A DNA stretch of 22,627 bases from Desulfobulbaceae bacterium (GCA_030627725.1 DAOVSZ010000007.1:1-22627); one strand, 5' to 3'. Counted from the stretch's first letter, positions 1 to 8,007 are shown. The notes: generated from the letters alone by a model not told the origin. Program-made: numbers and translations.

Positions 1-18
1 AGAATCGGCATTCATTTT

Positions 19-128
19 TGTAACTGTTCAGCAGCACTCCATCTGCACACGATCAGGCTGGTTCACATAGGACTACTATAGTTCTCCAGCCTGCTTGTGC
101 ACATCTGGAGCACTGCTGAACAGTTACA
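19..128. repeat. Large imperfect inverted repeat, MITE/REP-like
   Basis: The two ends carry an exact 16-base inverted repeat (TGTAACTGTTCAGCAG at 19-34 and its complement at 113-128). The arms go on to pair imperfectly through CTCCA and CAGGCTGG blocks (53-61 and 86-93) around a short centre near ACTATAGT (75-82). No coding sequence is visible inside. The terminal sequence TGTAACTG/TGTAACTGTTC recurs in shorter forms at 5676-5686 and 5794-5814, so this is probably a member of a dispersed non-autonomous repeat family. It lies upstream of ispH and would also form a long hairpin if transcribed. Mobility is inference; no target duplication was identified. Confidence 0.7.
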
Positions 129-202
129 GTATGGTGTTTGGGTAAACTATTTAGTTCCACCCGAATAGTTCTCCTTTTTAACTGTTACCTCATCATAAAT
201 AT

Positions 203-1930
203 ATGGAAGTAAAACTAGCCAGAAGCGCCGGATTTTGCATGGGTGTCCGCCGGGCCGTTGAGATAACCCTTGATATGCTCAACAAGGAAGACCGGGACAT
301 TGCCACCTTCGGCCCCCTTATTCATAACCCGCAGGTCCTTGATCTCCTGCATGAACGTGGCGTCAAGATTCTCAAGAAAATACCGGAGAGGTTCGACGGC
401 ACTGTTGTGCTCAGGGCCCATGGTGTGCCGCCTGCCAAGAAGGAGGCGCTGCAGAAGACCGGCGCTCATATCAAGGATGCGACCTGCCCCAGGGTTGTCA
501 AGGTGCAGGTGATTATTGATAAATACAGGAAGAGAGGATATCAGACGATCATCATCGGCGACCGCAACCATGCCGAAGTTGAAGGTCTTATGGGACACGC
601 CGGAGAAGGGTGCTGGGTTGTCAGCAATGAAGATGATGTAGAAGAACTGATTGTGAAAGGCGATTACATCATCGTAAGCCAGACGACCCAGGATGAAAAC
701 TCTTTTGAACGTATCAGCAGGATGATTCTGGACCGTTTCCCGCAGGGACGAATCTTTAATACAATCTGCGACTCGACCCACAAAAGGCAGGAGGAGGTGC
801 GCGCTCTCTGCAAAGAGGTCCAGGCCATGGTGATCGTCGGCGGCAGGACCAGCGCAAACACAGCGCGGCTTGGTGAGATAGCAAAAGGGATGGGGTGTCC
901 TGTCTTCATGATTGAGACAGAGGATGACCTCGACCTGGAGGGACTTTCTCAATACACCTGTGTCGGGGTCACTGCCGGAGCATCAACGCCGACCTGGATG
1001 ATCAACTGGATCGTCCGGGTGCTGCAATCTATTCCTTCCGAGAATGAAGGGGTTCTGCTTCCCTTTGTCACCAGGATTTTCTGGCTCCTGCTTGCGACAA
1101 ATCTTTATGTGGGATTGGCCGGAGGGGTTATGGCAAATACCTGTGCCCAGCTTCTCGGGTTGCGGCCCGATTTTGAATATTTTGCCGTTGCTTTTGGTTA
1201 TATCTTTGCCATGCATAACATTAACAGATTTACCGATCAGCGGTCAAAAAAGATCAATGATCCCATGCGGGCGCTTTTTTACAGAAAATATCGGATCCCC
1301 CTTGTTTTTTCTTCCGTCTTTGCCTTGGGATGTTCACTGTTTATAGCCTACGGCATGGGTGAGTATCCTTTTACGGTTCTCATCGCCATGAGTGTATTCG
1401 GTATACTGTACAGCGTTCGATTTATACCGAAATTTTTCTCTCCAATCACCCGGGTCCGTGGTCTGAAGGAAATCCCGGGATCAAAGACATTTCTGGTAGC
1501 TTTGGCCTGGGCGTTCGTAACCGCCCTTATCCCGGCCTGGAGCGTTCAGTCGATCACTTCAGGGAAAACGCTGACCGTATTTTTTGTCGTTCTGCTTTTG
1601 TATAATGTGCGGAACGGTCTGTTTGATGTTTTTGAGGTGCAGGGGGACCGCCTGGTCGGCAAAGAGACCCTGCCGGTCTTAATTGGAGAGAAAAAGACAT
1701 TGACCTATCTTTATGTCCTTCTGGGATGTCTTGTGGCCCTGCTTCTTATTACGCCTGTTATCGGCCTGCTGGCGCCACTTGCTTACTGGCTGTTGCCGGG
1801 AGTGATCTATCTCTTTGGTATTATTCGACTCTATGAAAAGGCCTATTTTGCTCCCGGACCTGTTCTTGAATTCCTGCTTGAAAGCGTCTTTTTTGTCATT
1901 GCAGGATTGGCATGGGCAGGTTCATTTTAA
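203..1930 (+). CDS. ispH: IspH (HMBPP reductase) fused to a UbiA-like membrane domain
   Basis: Residues 1-275 are a full IspH/LytB, the iron-sulfur enzyme that ends the MEP isoprenoid pathway by reducing HMBPP to IPP and DMAPP. The three cluster cysteines are C12, C95 and C189. Active-site residues are visible: H41, H73, H123, E125, the TT pair at 161-162, S217/N219 in TSANT and S261. Residues about 285-575 form a hydrophobic multi-helix domain of the UbiA prenyltransferase type. Its second motif is near standard (D475, E478, GDR 481-483, followed by KETLPVLIG). The first motif reads N341-x3-D345-x3-K349, so the usual second aspartate appears to be lysine. IspH is normally about 300-320 residues and soluble, so the C-terminal half is a fusion that would anchor the enzyme in the inner membrane. 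There is no clear Shine-Dalgarno before the ATG, but the protein starts exactly where IspH should. ftsY follows after 15 bases. The UbiA substrate cannot be told. Confidence 0.93.
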   Translation: MEVKLARSAGFCMGVRRAVEITLDMLNKEDRDIATFGPLIHNPQVLDLLHERGVKILKKIPERFDGTVVLRAHGVPPAKKEALQKTGAHIKDATCPRVVKVQVIIDKYRKRGYQTIIIGDRNHAEVEGLMGHAGEGCWVVSNEDDVEELIVKGDYIIVSQTTQDENSFERISRMILDRFPQGRIFNTICDSTHKRQEEVRALCKEVQAMVIVGGRTSANTARLGEIAKGMGCPVFMIETEDDLDLEGLSQYTCVGVTAGASTPTWMINWIVRVLQSIPSENEGVLLPFVTRIFWLLLATNLYVGLAGGVMANTCAQLLGLRPDFEYFAVAFGYIFAMHNINRFTDQRSKKINDPMRALFYRKYRIPLVFSSVFALGCSLFIAYGMGEYPFTVLIAMSVFGILYSVRFIPKFFSPITRVRGLKEIPGSKTFLVALAWAFVTALIPAWSVQSITSGKTLTVFFVVLLLYNVRNGLFDVFEVQGDRLVGKETLPVLIGEKKTLTYLYVLLGCLVALLLITPVIGLLAPLAYWLLPGVIYLFGIIRLYEKAYFAPGPVLEFLLESVFFVIAGLAWAGSF

Positions 1931-1945
1931 CTATCGGAGTTCATT

Positions 1946-3178
1946 ATGCTTGGCTGGTTTAAAAGAAAATCAGGGAAAAAGGCTGCTCCTGAAAGGGAAA
2001 TTCAGACGGATGTCACTCCGGAAGAAATTCCTGACACAGGAGAGCTAGGCGCTGAAGACACTCCGGAGGCTCCAGAACTCACTCCAGAAGATACCCCAAA
2101 GACTCCAGAGGTCAGTGACGAAGTTATCCTGGAGACGGCAGAGACAGACTCCGAGACTGATGCATCGTCTGAAGAGCCGGACTTGACTGATGATTCAGAG
2201 GCCCCTCCTGTTACTGAAGACAAGCCGTCTGAAGCAAAAAAGAAAAAAGGTTTTTTCGCCAGGCTCACGAAGGGACTCTCTAAGACTCGGGATTCCTTTA
2301 TAAAGAGGGTGGATTCTGTCTTTCTCGGCAAACGGGTTATCGATGATGATCTGCTTGATGAGCTTGAGGAGATTCTCATCACGGCAGATCTTGGTGTCGG
2401 CACCACCCAGGACCTTCTTGATGAAGCCAGGATGCAGGTGTCCAGAAAAGAGCTTAAGGACCCTCAGGCCTTAAAAGAGGCCATCAAGAAAAAAATGCTT
2501 CATTATCTGCTCAGTTCGGATCGGCCCGCGGAAATGGTCCTGCCGGAATCCGGGCCGTTTGTGATCATGGTCCTTGGTGTGAACGGTGTCGGCAAGACGA
2601 CAACTATAGGTAAAATGGCCCACAAGTTCAAGCTGTCCGGTCAGAGTGTTCTGCTTGTTGCAGCAGACACATTCAGGGCAGCCGCTATCGAACAGCTTCA
2701 GATATGGGGTGAACGCATCGGCGTTGATGTGGTGGCGCAGAAAAGCGGGGTCGATCCTTCATCAGTCATCTATGATGCCATTGATTATGCCAAACCTCGT
2801 GGTTTTGATGTAATCATTGTTGATACGGCAGGCCGCCTCCACACCAAGGTCAACCTGATGGAAGAGCTGAAGAAAATAAAGAGGGTGATGGAAAAGAAAC
2901 TTCCAGGCGCACCCCATGAAACCATGCTGATTCTCGATGCCACCACAGGACAGAATGCCGTCTCGCAGACCAGGCTCTTTAACGAGGCAGTGGAATTGAC
3001 AGGGTTGACTCTTACCAAGCTTGATGGAACAGCGAAGGGCGGGATTGTGGTCAATATTTGTCATGAATTCAATATTCCGATACGTTTCATCGGAATCGGC
3101 GAAAAGATGGACGACCTGCGGGACTTTGATCCACAGGAGTTCATGGAGGCGCTGTTTTCAGAAGGAGCGGTTGAGTAA
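1946..3178 (+). CDS. ftsY: Signal recognition particle receptor FtsY
   Basis: FtsY is the membrane-associated GTPase that docks SRP-ribosome complexes at the translocon. The 410-residue protein starts with an amphipathic basic segment (MLGWFKRKSGKK) and a long acidic A-domain (about 20-98) rich in T-P-E repeats. An N-domain follows (about 100-190), then the G-domain: P-loop GVNGVGKT 211-218, DTFRAAA 241-247, DTAGR 293-297 and TKLDGTAKGG 357-366. The C-terminal glycine-rich closing motif FIGIGEKMDDLRDF is present. It is complete and of normal length for a form with an acidic domain. A GGAG sits about 7 bases before the ATG. It lies 15 bases after ispH-ubiA and 17 bases before the next gene, so co-transcription is likely. 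Confidence 0.97.
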   Translation: MLGWFKRKSGKKAAPEREIQTDVTPEEIPDTGELGAEDTPEAPELTPEDTPKTPEVSDEVILETAETDSETDASSEEPDLTDDSEAPPVTEDKPSEAKKKKGFFARLTKGLSKTRDSFIKRVDSVFLGKRVIDDDLLDELEEILITADLGVGTTQDLLDEARMQVSRKELKDPQALKEAIKKKMLHYLLSSDRPAEMVLPESGPFVIMVLGVNGVGKTTTIGKMAHKFKLSGQSVLLVAADTFRAAAIEQLQIWGERIGVDVVAQKSGVDPSSVIYDAIDYAKPRGFDVIIVDTAGRLHTKVNLMEELKKIKRVMEKKLPGAPHETMLILDATTGQNAVSQTRLFNEAVELTGLTLTKLDGTAKGGIVVNICHEFNIPIRFIGIGEKMDDLRDFDPQEFMEALFSEGAVE

Positions 3179-3195
3179 ACTGTAAACTGGATACT

Positions 3196-4008
3196 ATGTA
3201 CTACAAACGTCACGAACAACCCGGCTGCGGCGGCTGTTTTCTTTTTCTGGTTCTCGGCATGCTTCTTTTCGGCGGGGGTAAATTTCTCGGGTTCTTGCTG
3301 TTCTCCGGTCTTTTTCTGATGATGGCAGTGGTCGCAGGTTTCTGGGGTTTTTCGTATTATATTAAACGGCAGATCGGGAAATACGAGCAGTCTCAAACCG
3401 AGACCCATAATATATTTGTCACGCTTTTGATCAATATCCTGGTCAAGATCGCCCAGGTTGACGGTGAGGCGACACGAGAGGAGATCCAGACCATCTCCAA
3501 CTTCTTCCGTTATAACCTTCGCTACTCCCAACCTCAACTTCTCTGGGTCAAGGAACTTATCAAGGAAGCTGTTCAAGCTACGGAAAGTCTCGAGTCTCTC
3601 TTAGCGGAGTTTCGCAGCAGATTTGCCTATGAGCCCCGCCTGATTTTGCTTGAACTGGTGTACCAGGTCATTTATACAAAGGATACTATCCCGGACCCTG
3701 AGCTTGAGCTCGCCATTAATATAGCCGAATTTCTTGAGATATCGTACTACGATCACCAGGCCATCCGCAGCAAATTCATGGCCAGGGCCAGGAAGGCGGC
3801 TTTTTCTGAAGATCAGTATTATAAGGTGCTCGGACTGGAGCCGGGAGCTGAATTCGAACCGATCAAAAAGTCCTATCGCAGGCTCAGCATGCAGTATCAC
3901 CCTGACAAGGTCGGCCATCTTGGCGAAGAGTTCAGGAGTGTGGCGGAAGAAAAGATGAAGGAGATCAATGCCGCTTACCAGTATTTGGAAGATAAGTTCA
4001 AGCAATGA
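3196..4008 (+). CDS. Membrane-anchored TerB-like / J-domain protein (DjlA type)
   Basis: This 270-residue protein has three parts. A hydrophobic, glycine- and cysteine-rich N-terminus (about 10-55) would form one or two membrane helices. A helical TerB-like region follows (about 70-190; the ILVKIAQVDGEATREEIQTI stretch is typical). A C-terminal J-domain (about 206-268) carries the HPD motif at 235-237, followed by KV. J-domains stimulate the ATPase of a DnaK/Hsp70 partner. Membrane anchor plus TerB plus J-domain is the layout of E. coli DjlA, although here the two folded domains sit close together. The gene follows ftsY by 17 bases with a weak GGA before the ATG. A role in chaperone recruitment at the inner membrane is inferred from the domains; the client is unknown. 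Confidence 0.85.
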   Translation: MYYKRHEQPGCGGCFLFLVLGMLLFGGGKFLGFLLFSGLFLMMAVVAGFWGFSYYIKRQIGKYEQSQTETHNIFVTLLINILVKIAQVDGEATREEIQTISNFFRYNLRYSQPQLLWVKELIKEAVQATESLESLLAEFRSRFAYEPRLILLELVYQVIYTKDTIPDPELELAINIAEFLEISYYDHQAIRSKFMARARKAAFSEDQYYKVLGLEPGAEFEPIKKSYRRLSMQYHPDKVGHLGEEFRSVAEEKMKEINAAYQYLEDKFKQ

Positions 4009-4046
4009 TCCCTTGCAACAATACAGATCCGCAGTGATAATTAATT

Positions 4047-4067
4047 TTCTCTGTGCCTCTGTGAGAG
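4047..4067. repeat. Short CTCTGTG intergenic repeat, copy 1
   Basis: TTCTCTGTGCCTCTGTGAGAG shares its TTCTCTGTG-CTCTGTG core with a second copy at 7224-7254 next to mutY. Here the ends TTCTCT and AGAGAA can pair across an 11-base loop, giving a weak hairpin. It lies in the 84-base gap between the J-domain gene and the aminotransferase. The match of the two copies is seen directly; membership of a wider family is inference. Confidence 0.4.
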
Positions 4068-4092
4068 AATTATTTGTCAAAAGGAGACAATA

Positions 4093-5280
4093 ATGGCTAT
4101 TTCAAAGAAGATGGAAGAGTTTTCCAAACGGGCTTCATGGATCCGCAAGATGTTTGAAGAAGGCGCGAGGTTGAAGGCTGAGTATGGCGCTGACAATGTC
4201 TTTGATTTCAGCCTGGGTAATCCTGATGTGCCGCCGCCGGCAAGTTTCAGCAAGACCATTGCAAGGCTGGCCCCGGAAGAGAGATCAGGCATTCATGGCT
4301 ATATGCCGAATGGCGGTTATCCGCACGTTCGTGAGGCTGTTGCCGCCCAGGTTGGAAAAGAGCAGGGAGTATCTTTAAGCCGGAACGATCTCTTGATGAC
4401 CTGCGGGGCGGCAGGCGCCTTGAATGTTACCTTAAAGGCGCTCCTTGACCCTCAGGATGAAGTGATTATTCTTGCTCCTTTTTTTGTTGAATATAATTTT
4501 TATATCGATAACCAGGGTGGAAAATCAACAATTGTTCAAACGGATTCGGATTTTAATCTGGACCATGCAGCCATTGAAGCGGCAATCAAGCCAAACACCA
4601 AGGCAATCATCATTAACAGCCCCAATAACCCGACCGGACAGATTTATTCCCGGGAATCTCTTGCCGAACTTGGCCGGATACTTTCGGCTGCCCAGAAGAA
4701 ACACCAGACCTCCATCTATATGATTTCCGACGAACCTTACCGGAAAATCATCTATGATGGCCATGAGGTTCCAAGCGTCTTTCAGGTCTACCGGAACAGC
4801 ATAGTGGTCTCTTCGTACTCCAAAGACCTGTCCTTGCCGGGAGAGCGTATAGGGTATCTGGCTGTCCACCCTGAGATTGACAATAAGGCCCCGCTGCTTG
4901 AGGCCGTGACCCTTGCCAACAGGATTTTGGGTTTTGTTAATGCGCCGGCGTTGATGCAACGTGTGGTTGCAGAACTCCAGGGAGAGACGGTTGACTGCAC
5001 CATCTATACCAAGAGGCGAGAGGCTTTCAGCGGCATCCTGTCCGACTGCGGGTTTGATTTTGTAACTCCCAAGGGTGCATTCTACTTTTTCCCCAAATCT
5101 CCGCTTGAAAGTGATGTAGATTTCGTGGCCCTGCTGCAGGAGCAGAAAATCCTTGCAGTGCCGGGAAGAGGGTTCGGCGCGCCCGGTTATTTCAGGCTTG
5201 CATTCTGTGTTGAAGATTCGGTCATAGAACGGTCCCGGGACGGTTTTATGAAAGCAATGGAGGCTGCCAAGAAGGGATAG
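4093..5280 (+). CDS. PLP-dependent class I aminotransferase
   Basis: A complete 395-residue fold-type I aminotransferase that transfers amino groups between an amino acid and a 2-oxo acid using pyridoxal phosphate. Visible motifs are FSLGNPDVPPP near 39-49, the substrate/PLP stretch NSPNNPTG 175-182, the PLP-ring aspartate D213 in SDEPYR, and the Schiff-base lysine K244 in SSYSKDLSLPGERIGY. A C-terminal YFRLAF supplies the expected carboxylate-binding arginine. The start is well supported by AAAGGAGA five bases before the ATG. The family spans aspartate, alanine and aromatic transaminases, and the substrate cannot be assigned from sequence alone. It has its own 84-base leader after the J-domain gene and ends 35 bases from the convergent PilZ gene. 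Confidence 0.9.
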   Translation: MAISKKMEEFSKRASWIRKMFEEGARLKAEYGADNVFDFSLGNPDVPPPASFSKTIARLAPEERSGIHGYMPNGGYPHVREAVAAQVGKEQGVSLSRNDLLMTCGAAGALNVTLKALLDPQDEVIILAPFFVEYNFYIDNQGGKSTIVQTDSDFNLDHAAIEAAIKPNTKAIIINSPNNPTGQIYSRESLAELGRILSAAQKKHQTSIYMISDEPYRKIIYDGHEVPSVFQVYRNSIVVSSYSKDLSLPGERIGYLAVHPEIDNKAPLLEAVTLANRILGFVNAPALMQRVVAELQGETVDCTIYTKRREAFSGILSDCGFDFVTPKGAFYFFPKSPLESDVDFVALLQEQKILAVPGRGFGAPGYFRLAFCVEDSVIERSRDGFMKAMEAAKKG

Positions 5281-5315
5281 GTCTTGATTTCGAAGCTGAA
5301 TAGTGAGTGCTTCAG

Positions 5316-5660
5316 TTAGGAATCTTTGTTGAGCAAGGCCACTTTCTTGATTGTCTGGAGAATGGCATTCCGCAATGCATCAGGCGGGTCGATAAACCGG
5401 ACCCCCATGCCCGAGTCCAATGATTCCTTGTCCTGGTTGACCCATATTACCCTGGTGGATACGGAAACGTCGTTTAATTCGCCGATTGAAAAGATAAGTT
5501 TTGTGGAGTCGCCGACAGGAGGAGGGTTTTTCGTATAAATAAACATGCCATCGACCGAAAGGTCCTTGGTGTATGAAATAATATAATCTCCGTTATGAAC
5601 ATAGTTGACCTTGAATTCTGCTGGAATGCGGGTATTTATTCTTCGTTCATGTTGCGGCAT
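5316..5660 (-). CDS. Small PilZ-domain protein (c-di-GMP binding)
   Basis: This 114-residue protein is a single PilZ domain. The N-terminal RxxxR motif is R7-INT-R11 and the DxSxxG motif is D33-LSVD-G38; together these bind cyclic di-GMP in this family. The remainder fits the PilZ beta barrel, including VSTRVIWVNQDKE and the late GVRFIDP. A GGAG lies 8 bases before the ATG. It is a free-standing gene with its own promoter (5723-5752) and convergent with the aminotransferase. As a lone domain it probably acts by binding a partner protein in response to c-di-GMP; the partner is not evident nearby. Confidence 0.9.
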   Translation of the reverse strand: MPQHERRINTRIPAEFKVNYVHNGDYIISYTKDLSVDGMFIYTKNPPPVGDSTKLIFSIGELNDVSVSTRVIWVNQDKESLDSGMGVRFIDPPDALRNAILQTIKKVALLNKDS

Positions 5661-5675
5661 GACACGGTCTCCGGA

Positions 5676-5686
5676 TGTAACTGTTC
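5676..5686. repeat. Half-copy of the TGTAACTGTTC repeat
   Basis: This 11-base match to the end of the 19-128 inverted repeat lies in the leader of the PilZ gene, 16 bases upstream of its start codon. On its own it could be chance; it is listed because two other related copies lie in the window. Confidence 0.3.
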
Positions 5687-5722
5687 GGTGATAATAATTT
5701 AAGGATTGTATGTAGTGTGTTT

Positions 5723-5752
5723 ATTATATAATGACAACTTGTAAAAAGTCAA
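5723..5752 (-). promoter_or_regulatory. Sigma-70 promoter for the PilZ gene
   Basis: Reading the minus strand, TTGACT (5752-5747) and a perfect TATAAT (5728-5723) are separated by 18 bases. Initiation would be near 5716, leaving a leader of about 56 bases before the PilZ ATG at 5660. Both hexamers are close to consensus and correctly placed. Confidence 0.7.
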
Positions 5753-5793
5753 AATATGAACGTGTGCCTGCTGGCATTTCAAGATGATGACAG

Positions 5794-5814
5794 GTAACTA
5801 CTCAGCAGTTACAG
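5794..5814. repeat. Mini inverted repeat related to the 19-128 element
   Basis: GTAACT (5794-5799) and AGTTAC (5807-5812) form an inverted repeat around ACTCAGC. Read in reverse it begins TGTAACTG like the ends of the 19-128 element, and it keeps a CAGCAG core. It lies between the divergent PilZ and S4 genes and looks like a shortened copy or remnant. Confidence 0.45.
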
Positions 5815-5872
5815 GTCGGAGTTTTTCGCAACTTATAGCTCGCACCTGAGTCATTACGATAACAGTAAGATA

Positions 5873-6094
5873 ATGGTCGATATAGAAATTCGTGACAACA
5901 TGATCCGGCTTGGTCAGTTCTTAAAACTCGCCAATGTCGTCCAGGGCGGCGGTGAAGCCAAGATCAGGATCCAGAGCGGCGAGGTGAGGGTGAACGATCA
6001 GAGAGAGACCCGCCGCGGCAGACAACTCCATGACGGTGACAGGGTTGAAATCGATGGAACTGTCCTGATGGTACGCTGTGCCGGTTCCCAATGA
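5873..6094 (+). CDS. S4-domain RNA-binding protein, YbcJ type
   Basis: A 73-residue stand-alone S4 domain. The pattern IRLGQFLKLANVVQGGGEAK, then I-x-x-GEVRVNDQ-ETRRGRQLHDGD, matches the YbcJ/RNA-binding S4 family, which is about 70 residues long, so the gene is complete. These proteins bind structured RNA, probably rRNA or tRNA, but the precise job is not settled. The Shine-Dalgarno is weak (AGTAAGA). It converges on mutY with an 11-base gap. Confidence 0.85.
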   Translation: MVDIEIRDNMIRLGQFLKLANVVQGGGEAKIRIQSGEVRVNDQRETRRGRQLHDGDRVEIDGTVLMVRCAGSQ

Positions 6095-6105
6095 CAAAAA
6101 AACCA

Positions 6106-7218
6106 TTATTCGTTGAGCGAGTGGCTGATACGTTCTGTTAAATCCCTTTCTTTGCTGATGTGCTCTAGGAGTCTTCTGTGTCCTGCCGGAAAGGCAAAGG
6201 CGCTGAGTTCATCAGGAGAAACCCATCGATACTCTTGGGCCGCATGGAGTACCGGTTTGTCCAGGCCGTTTGTGAGCCTGCAGTAATATCCATGGAGAGT
6301 TACACGATATATTGTGTAACTGTGCTTTACGGAAATGATCTCTTCCAGGTGTCCGATTCTAAGCTCTGTTTCTTCATAAAACTCTCGCACAACCGCTTCT
6401 GCCGGTGACTCTCCTTTTTTTATCCGTCCTCCTGGAAACTCCCAGAGTCCGGCCCAGACATCTTTTTTAAGCCTTTTTTGAATAAAAATTTTCCCGTTGT
6501 GGAGCAGGATAGCGGTTGCCATGTCAATAAAGACGGTTTCTTTCGAGGGTACGGGCATCGGACGTTCGTTCTGTATACCCAAGATGCGTGCCTTGCAGTC
6601 CGAACGAATTGGACAGTTGATGCAATCCGGGTTTTTCGGCTGACAGATGAGGGCGCCAAGCTCCATCAGAGCTTGGTTGTAAAATCTGGATCTGCCATGT
6701 GGAAGCAGCTTTTTTGCTTTTTTCCGTATAAACGTTATGTTCTCTTTTTGCTTAACGGGTGATCTGATATCAAATAGTCGTGAAAAGACCCGTTCGACAT
6801 TGGCATCGACAACTGGATAGTCTCTGTTAAAGGCAATGCTCATAAGAGCTGCGGCAGTATACGGCCCAATTCCGGGAAGTGACAGAAGCGCCGAATAATC
6901 ATCCGGAATGTGTCCGTTGTGCTTCTGCATCAGAATGGCGGCGCATCTTCTGATATTCCGGGCACGAGAGTAATAACCGAGACCTTCCCAGAGCTTCAAG
7001 ATCTGTTCTTCAGACGCCGAGGCAACGGATGCGATGTCAGGCAGACGCCGAACCCAGCGGTTGAAATATTCAACAACCCGGTCCATCTGGGTCTGCTGCA
7101 GCATGATCTCGGAAATCCATATATGATAGGGGAGATAGGTGTGACGCCACGGCAGGTCACGACCGTGTGCAGCAAACCATTCAAGGAGATATTTCTGAAA
7201 CTCTTTCGTTTTTATCAA
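6106..7218 (-). CDS. mutY: Adenine DNA glycosylase MutY with MutT-like Nudix tail
   Basis: MutY removes adenine mispaired with 8-oxoguanine. The 370-residue protein shows the catalytic region SEIMLQQTQ, the helix-hairpin-helix LPGIGPYTAAA, the catalytic aspartate in VVDANVERV and the 4Fe-4S loop with C-x6-C-x2-C-x5-C spacing (CQPKNPDCINCPIRSDC). The last ~145 residues are a Nudix domain whose box is intact (GRIKKGE, then REFYEE), preceded by WEFPGG as in MutT. In typical MutY proteins this domain is a degenerate 8-oxoG reader. The start codon is TTG with little Shine-Dalgarno; it is chosen because it gives the normal short lead to LLEWFAAHGRDLPWR. The Smr gene lies 43 bases upstream on the same strand. 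Confidence 0.95.
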   Translation of the reverse strand: MIKTKEFQKYLLEWFAAHGRDLPWRHTYLPYHIWISEIMLQQTQMDRVVEYFNRWVRRLPDIASVASASEEQILKLWEGLGYYSRARNIRRCAAILMQKHNGHIPDDYSALLSLPGIGPYTAAALMSIAFNRDYPVVDANVERVFSRLFDIRSPVKQKENITFIRKKAKKLLPHGRSRFYNQALMELGALICQPKNPDCINCPIRSDCKARILGIQNERPMPVPSKETVFIDMATAILLHNGKIFIQKRLKKDVWAGLWEFPGGRIKKGESPAEAVVREFYEETELRIGHLEEIISVKHSYTIYRVTLHGYYCRLTNGLDKPVLHAAQEYRWVSPDELSAFAFPAGHRRLLEHISKERDLTERISHSLNE

Positions 7219-7223
7219 AAAAA

Positions 7224-7254
7224 TTCTCTGTGCTCTCTGTGGTGAACGGTTACA
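7224..7254. repeat. Short CTCTGTG intergenic repeat, copy 2
   Basis: This segment between the Smr gene and mutY begins TTCTCTGTG and ends GAACGGTTACA. It repeats the core of 4047-4067, and its reverse complement begins TGTAAC, like the 19-128 repeat family. It replaces the normal ribosome-binding region of mutY, which may reduce mutY translation. Family membership is inferred from within-window matches only. Confidence 0.4.
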
Positions 7255-7261
7255 AAGCTGC

Positions 7262-7738
7262 TTATTTCAAGTACACAATCACAGAACCGCTTCTGTGCTT
7301 TTCTTGTTTTTCCCATTGAAATGCTCTGACAAGATTTCTCTTTTTCAGGACATGGAGACATTGCTCTACAGTGTCGGGCAGAACGGGCCTGCCATTTGAG
7401 TGCAGTCCTTTTCCAGTAACAATACGAATTGTTTTTAGGCCCGAGTTACAAGATGTTATGACGAATGATTCTGTTTTTACTTCAGCTTCAGCGGCTGTGT
7501 ATCCATGAAGGTCAATCGAAGCCTGGGGATATGGATAGGTGCGAAAAAGCTCCTGCAAGGGAATGGTTTGATTCTTTTTTAGCAGGTCTTTATCCGCGAT
7601 CTTTTCGTGCGAGTCATTTTCAGAAAGTGAAACCTCGAACATGTCGGCAAAACTTTCTCCAGTTTGTGAGGACATGGTAAACAGGTCTCTAAACGAGTCG
7701 GGAAGAGTCTGATTCTCTTTCTTTTGCTTTTTCTTCAT
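7262..7738 (-). CDS. Smr-domain protein (MutS2 C-terminal type)
   Basis: About 158 residues. The C-terminal half (about 70-158) is a Smr domain: the signature D76-L-H-G-Y at the start, TGKGLHSNGRPVLP at 108-121, and a final strand GSVIVYLK. Smr domains are endonuclease-like folds found alone and at the end of MutS2, acting on DNA or on colliding ribosomes' mRNA. The N-terminal ~65 residues are lysine-rich then acidic and probably flexible. AGGAG lies 9 bases before the ATG chosen here; an in-frame TTG one codon earlier is also possible. It sits 43 bases upstream of mutY, so the two are likely co-transcribed. Confidence 0.85.
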   Translation of the reverse strand: MKKKQKKENQTLPDSFRDLFTMSSQTGESFADMFEVSLSENDSHEKIADKDLLKKNQTIPLQELFRTYPYPQASIDLHGYTAAEAEVKTESFVITSCNSGLKTIRIVTGKGLHSNGRPVLPDTVEQCLHVLKKRNLVRAFQWEKQEKHRSGSVIVYLK

Positions 7739-7892
7739 CAATGACTTCTCCTGGGATTTCTGGACAATTACTCTTCTTCTTGAGAGGTATTCACACTAAA
7801 GTATTTGTCTCTGACATTCAATCATTGAATAGTATCTTTTCCTTCCCAGTTCTTTTTCAAACAGGTGTCCCATGACAGAAACACAAGAAACA

Positions 7893-7921
7893 TTGAAACA
7901 TCCATGAGATATGCTTATAAT
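7893..7921 (+). promoter_or_regulatory. Strong sigma-70 promoter
   Basis: TTGAAA (7893-7898) and a perfect TATAAT (7916-7921) with the ideal 17-base spacer. Transcription would start near 7928, about 80 bases before the ATG at 8008. This is among the best sigma-70 matches in the window. Confidence 0.7.
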
Positions 7922-8007
7922 ATAAGAATAAGAAAAAACTTCTTCTCTTTCCTTACGGCTGATATCATAAACAGACACGAGATTGATATTTGGTGGAGGA
8001 CGCAATC

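Noticed and set aside
215..952. Long minus-strand open frame (245 codons)
   Set aside because: It is the antisense shadow of ispH, which has full family motifs.
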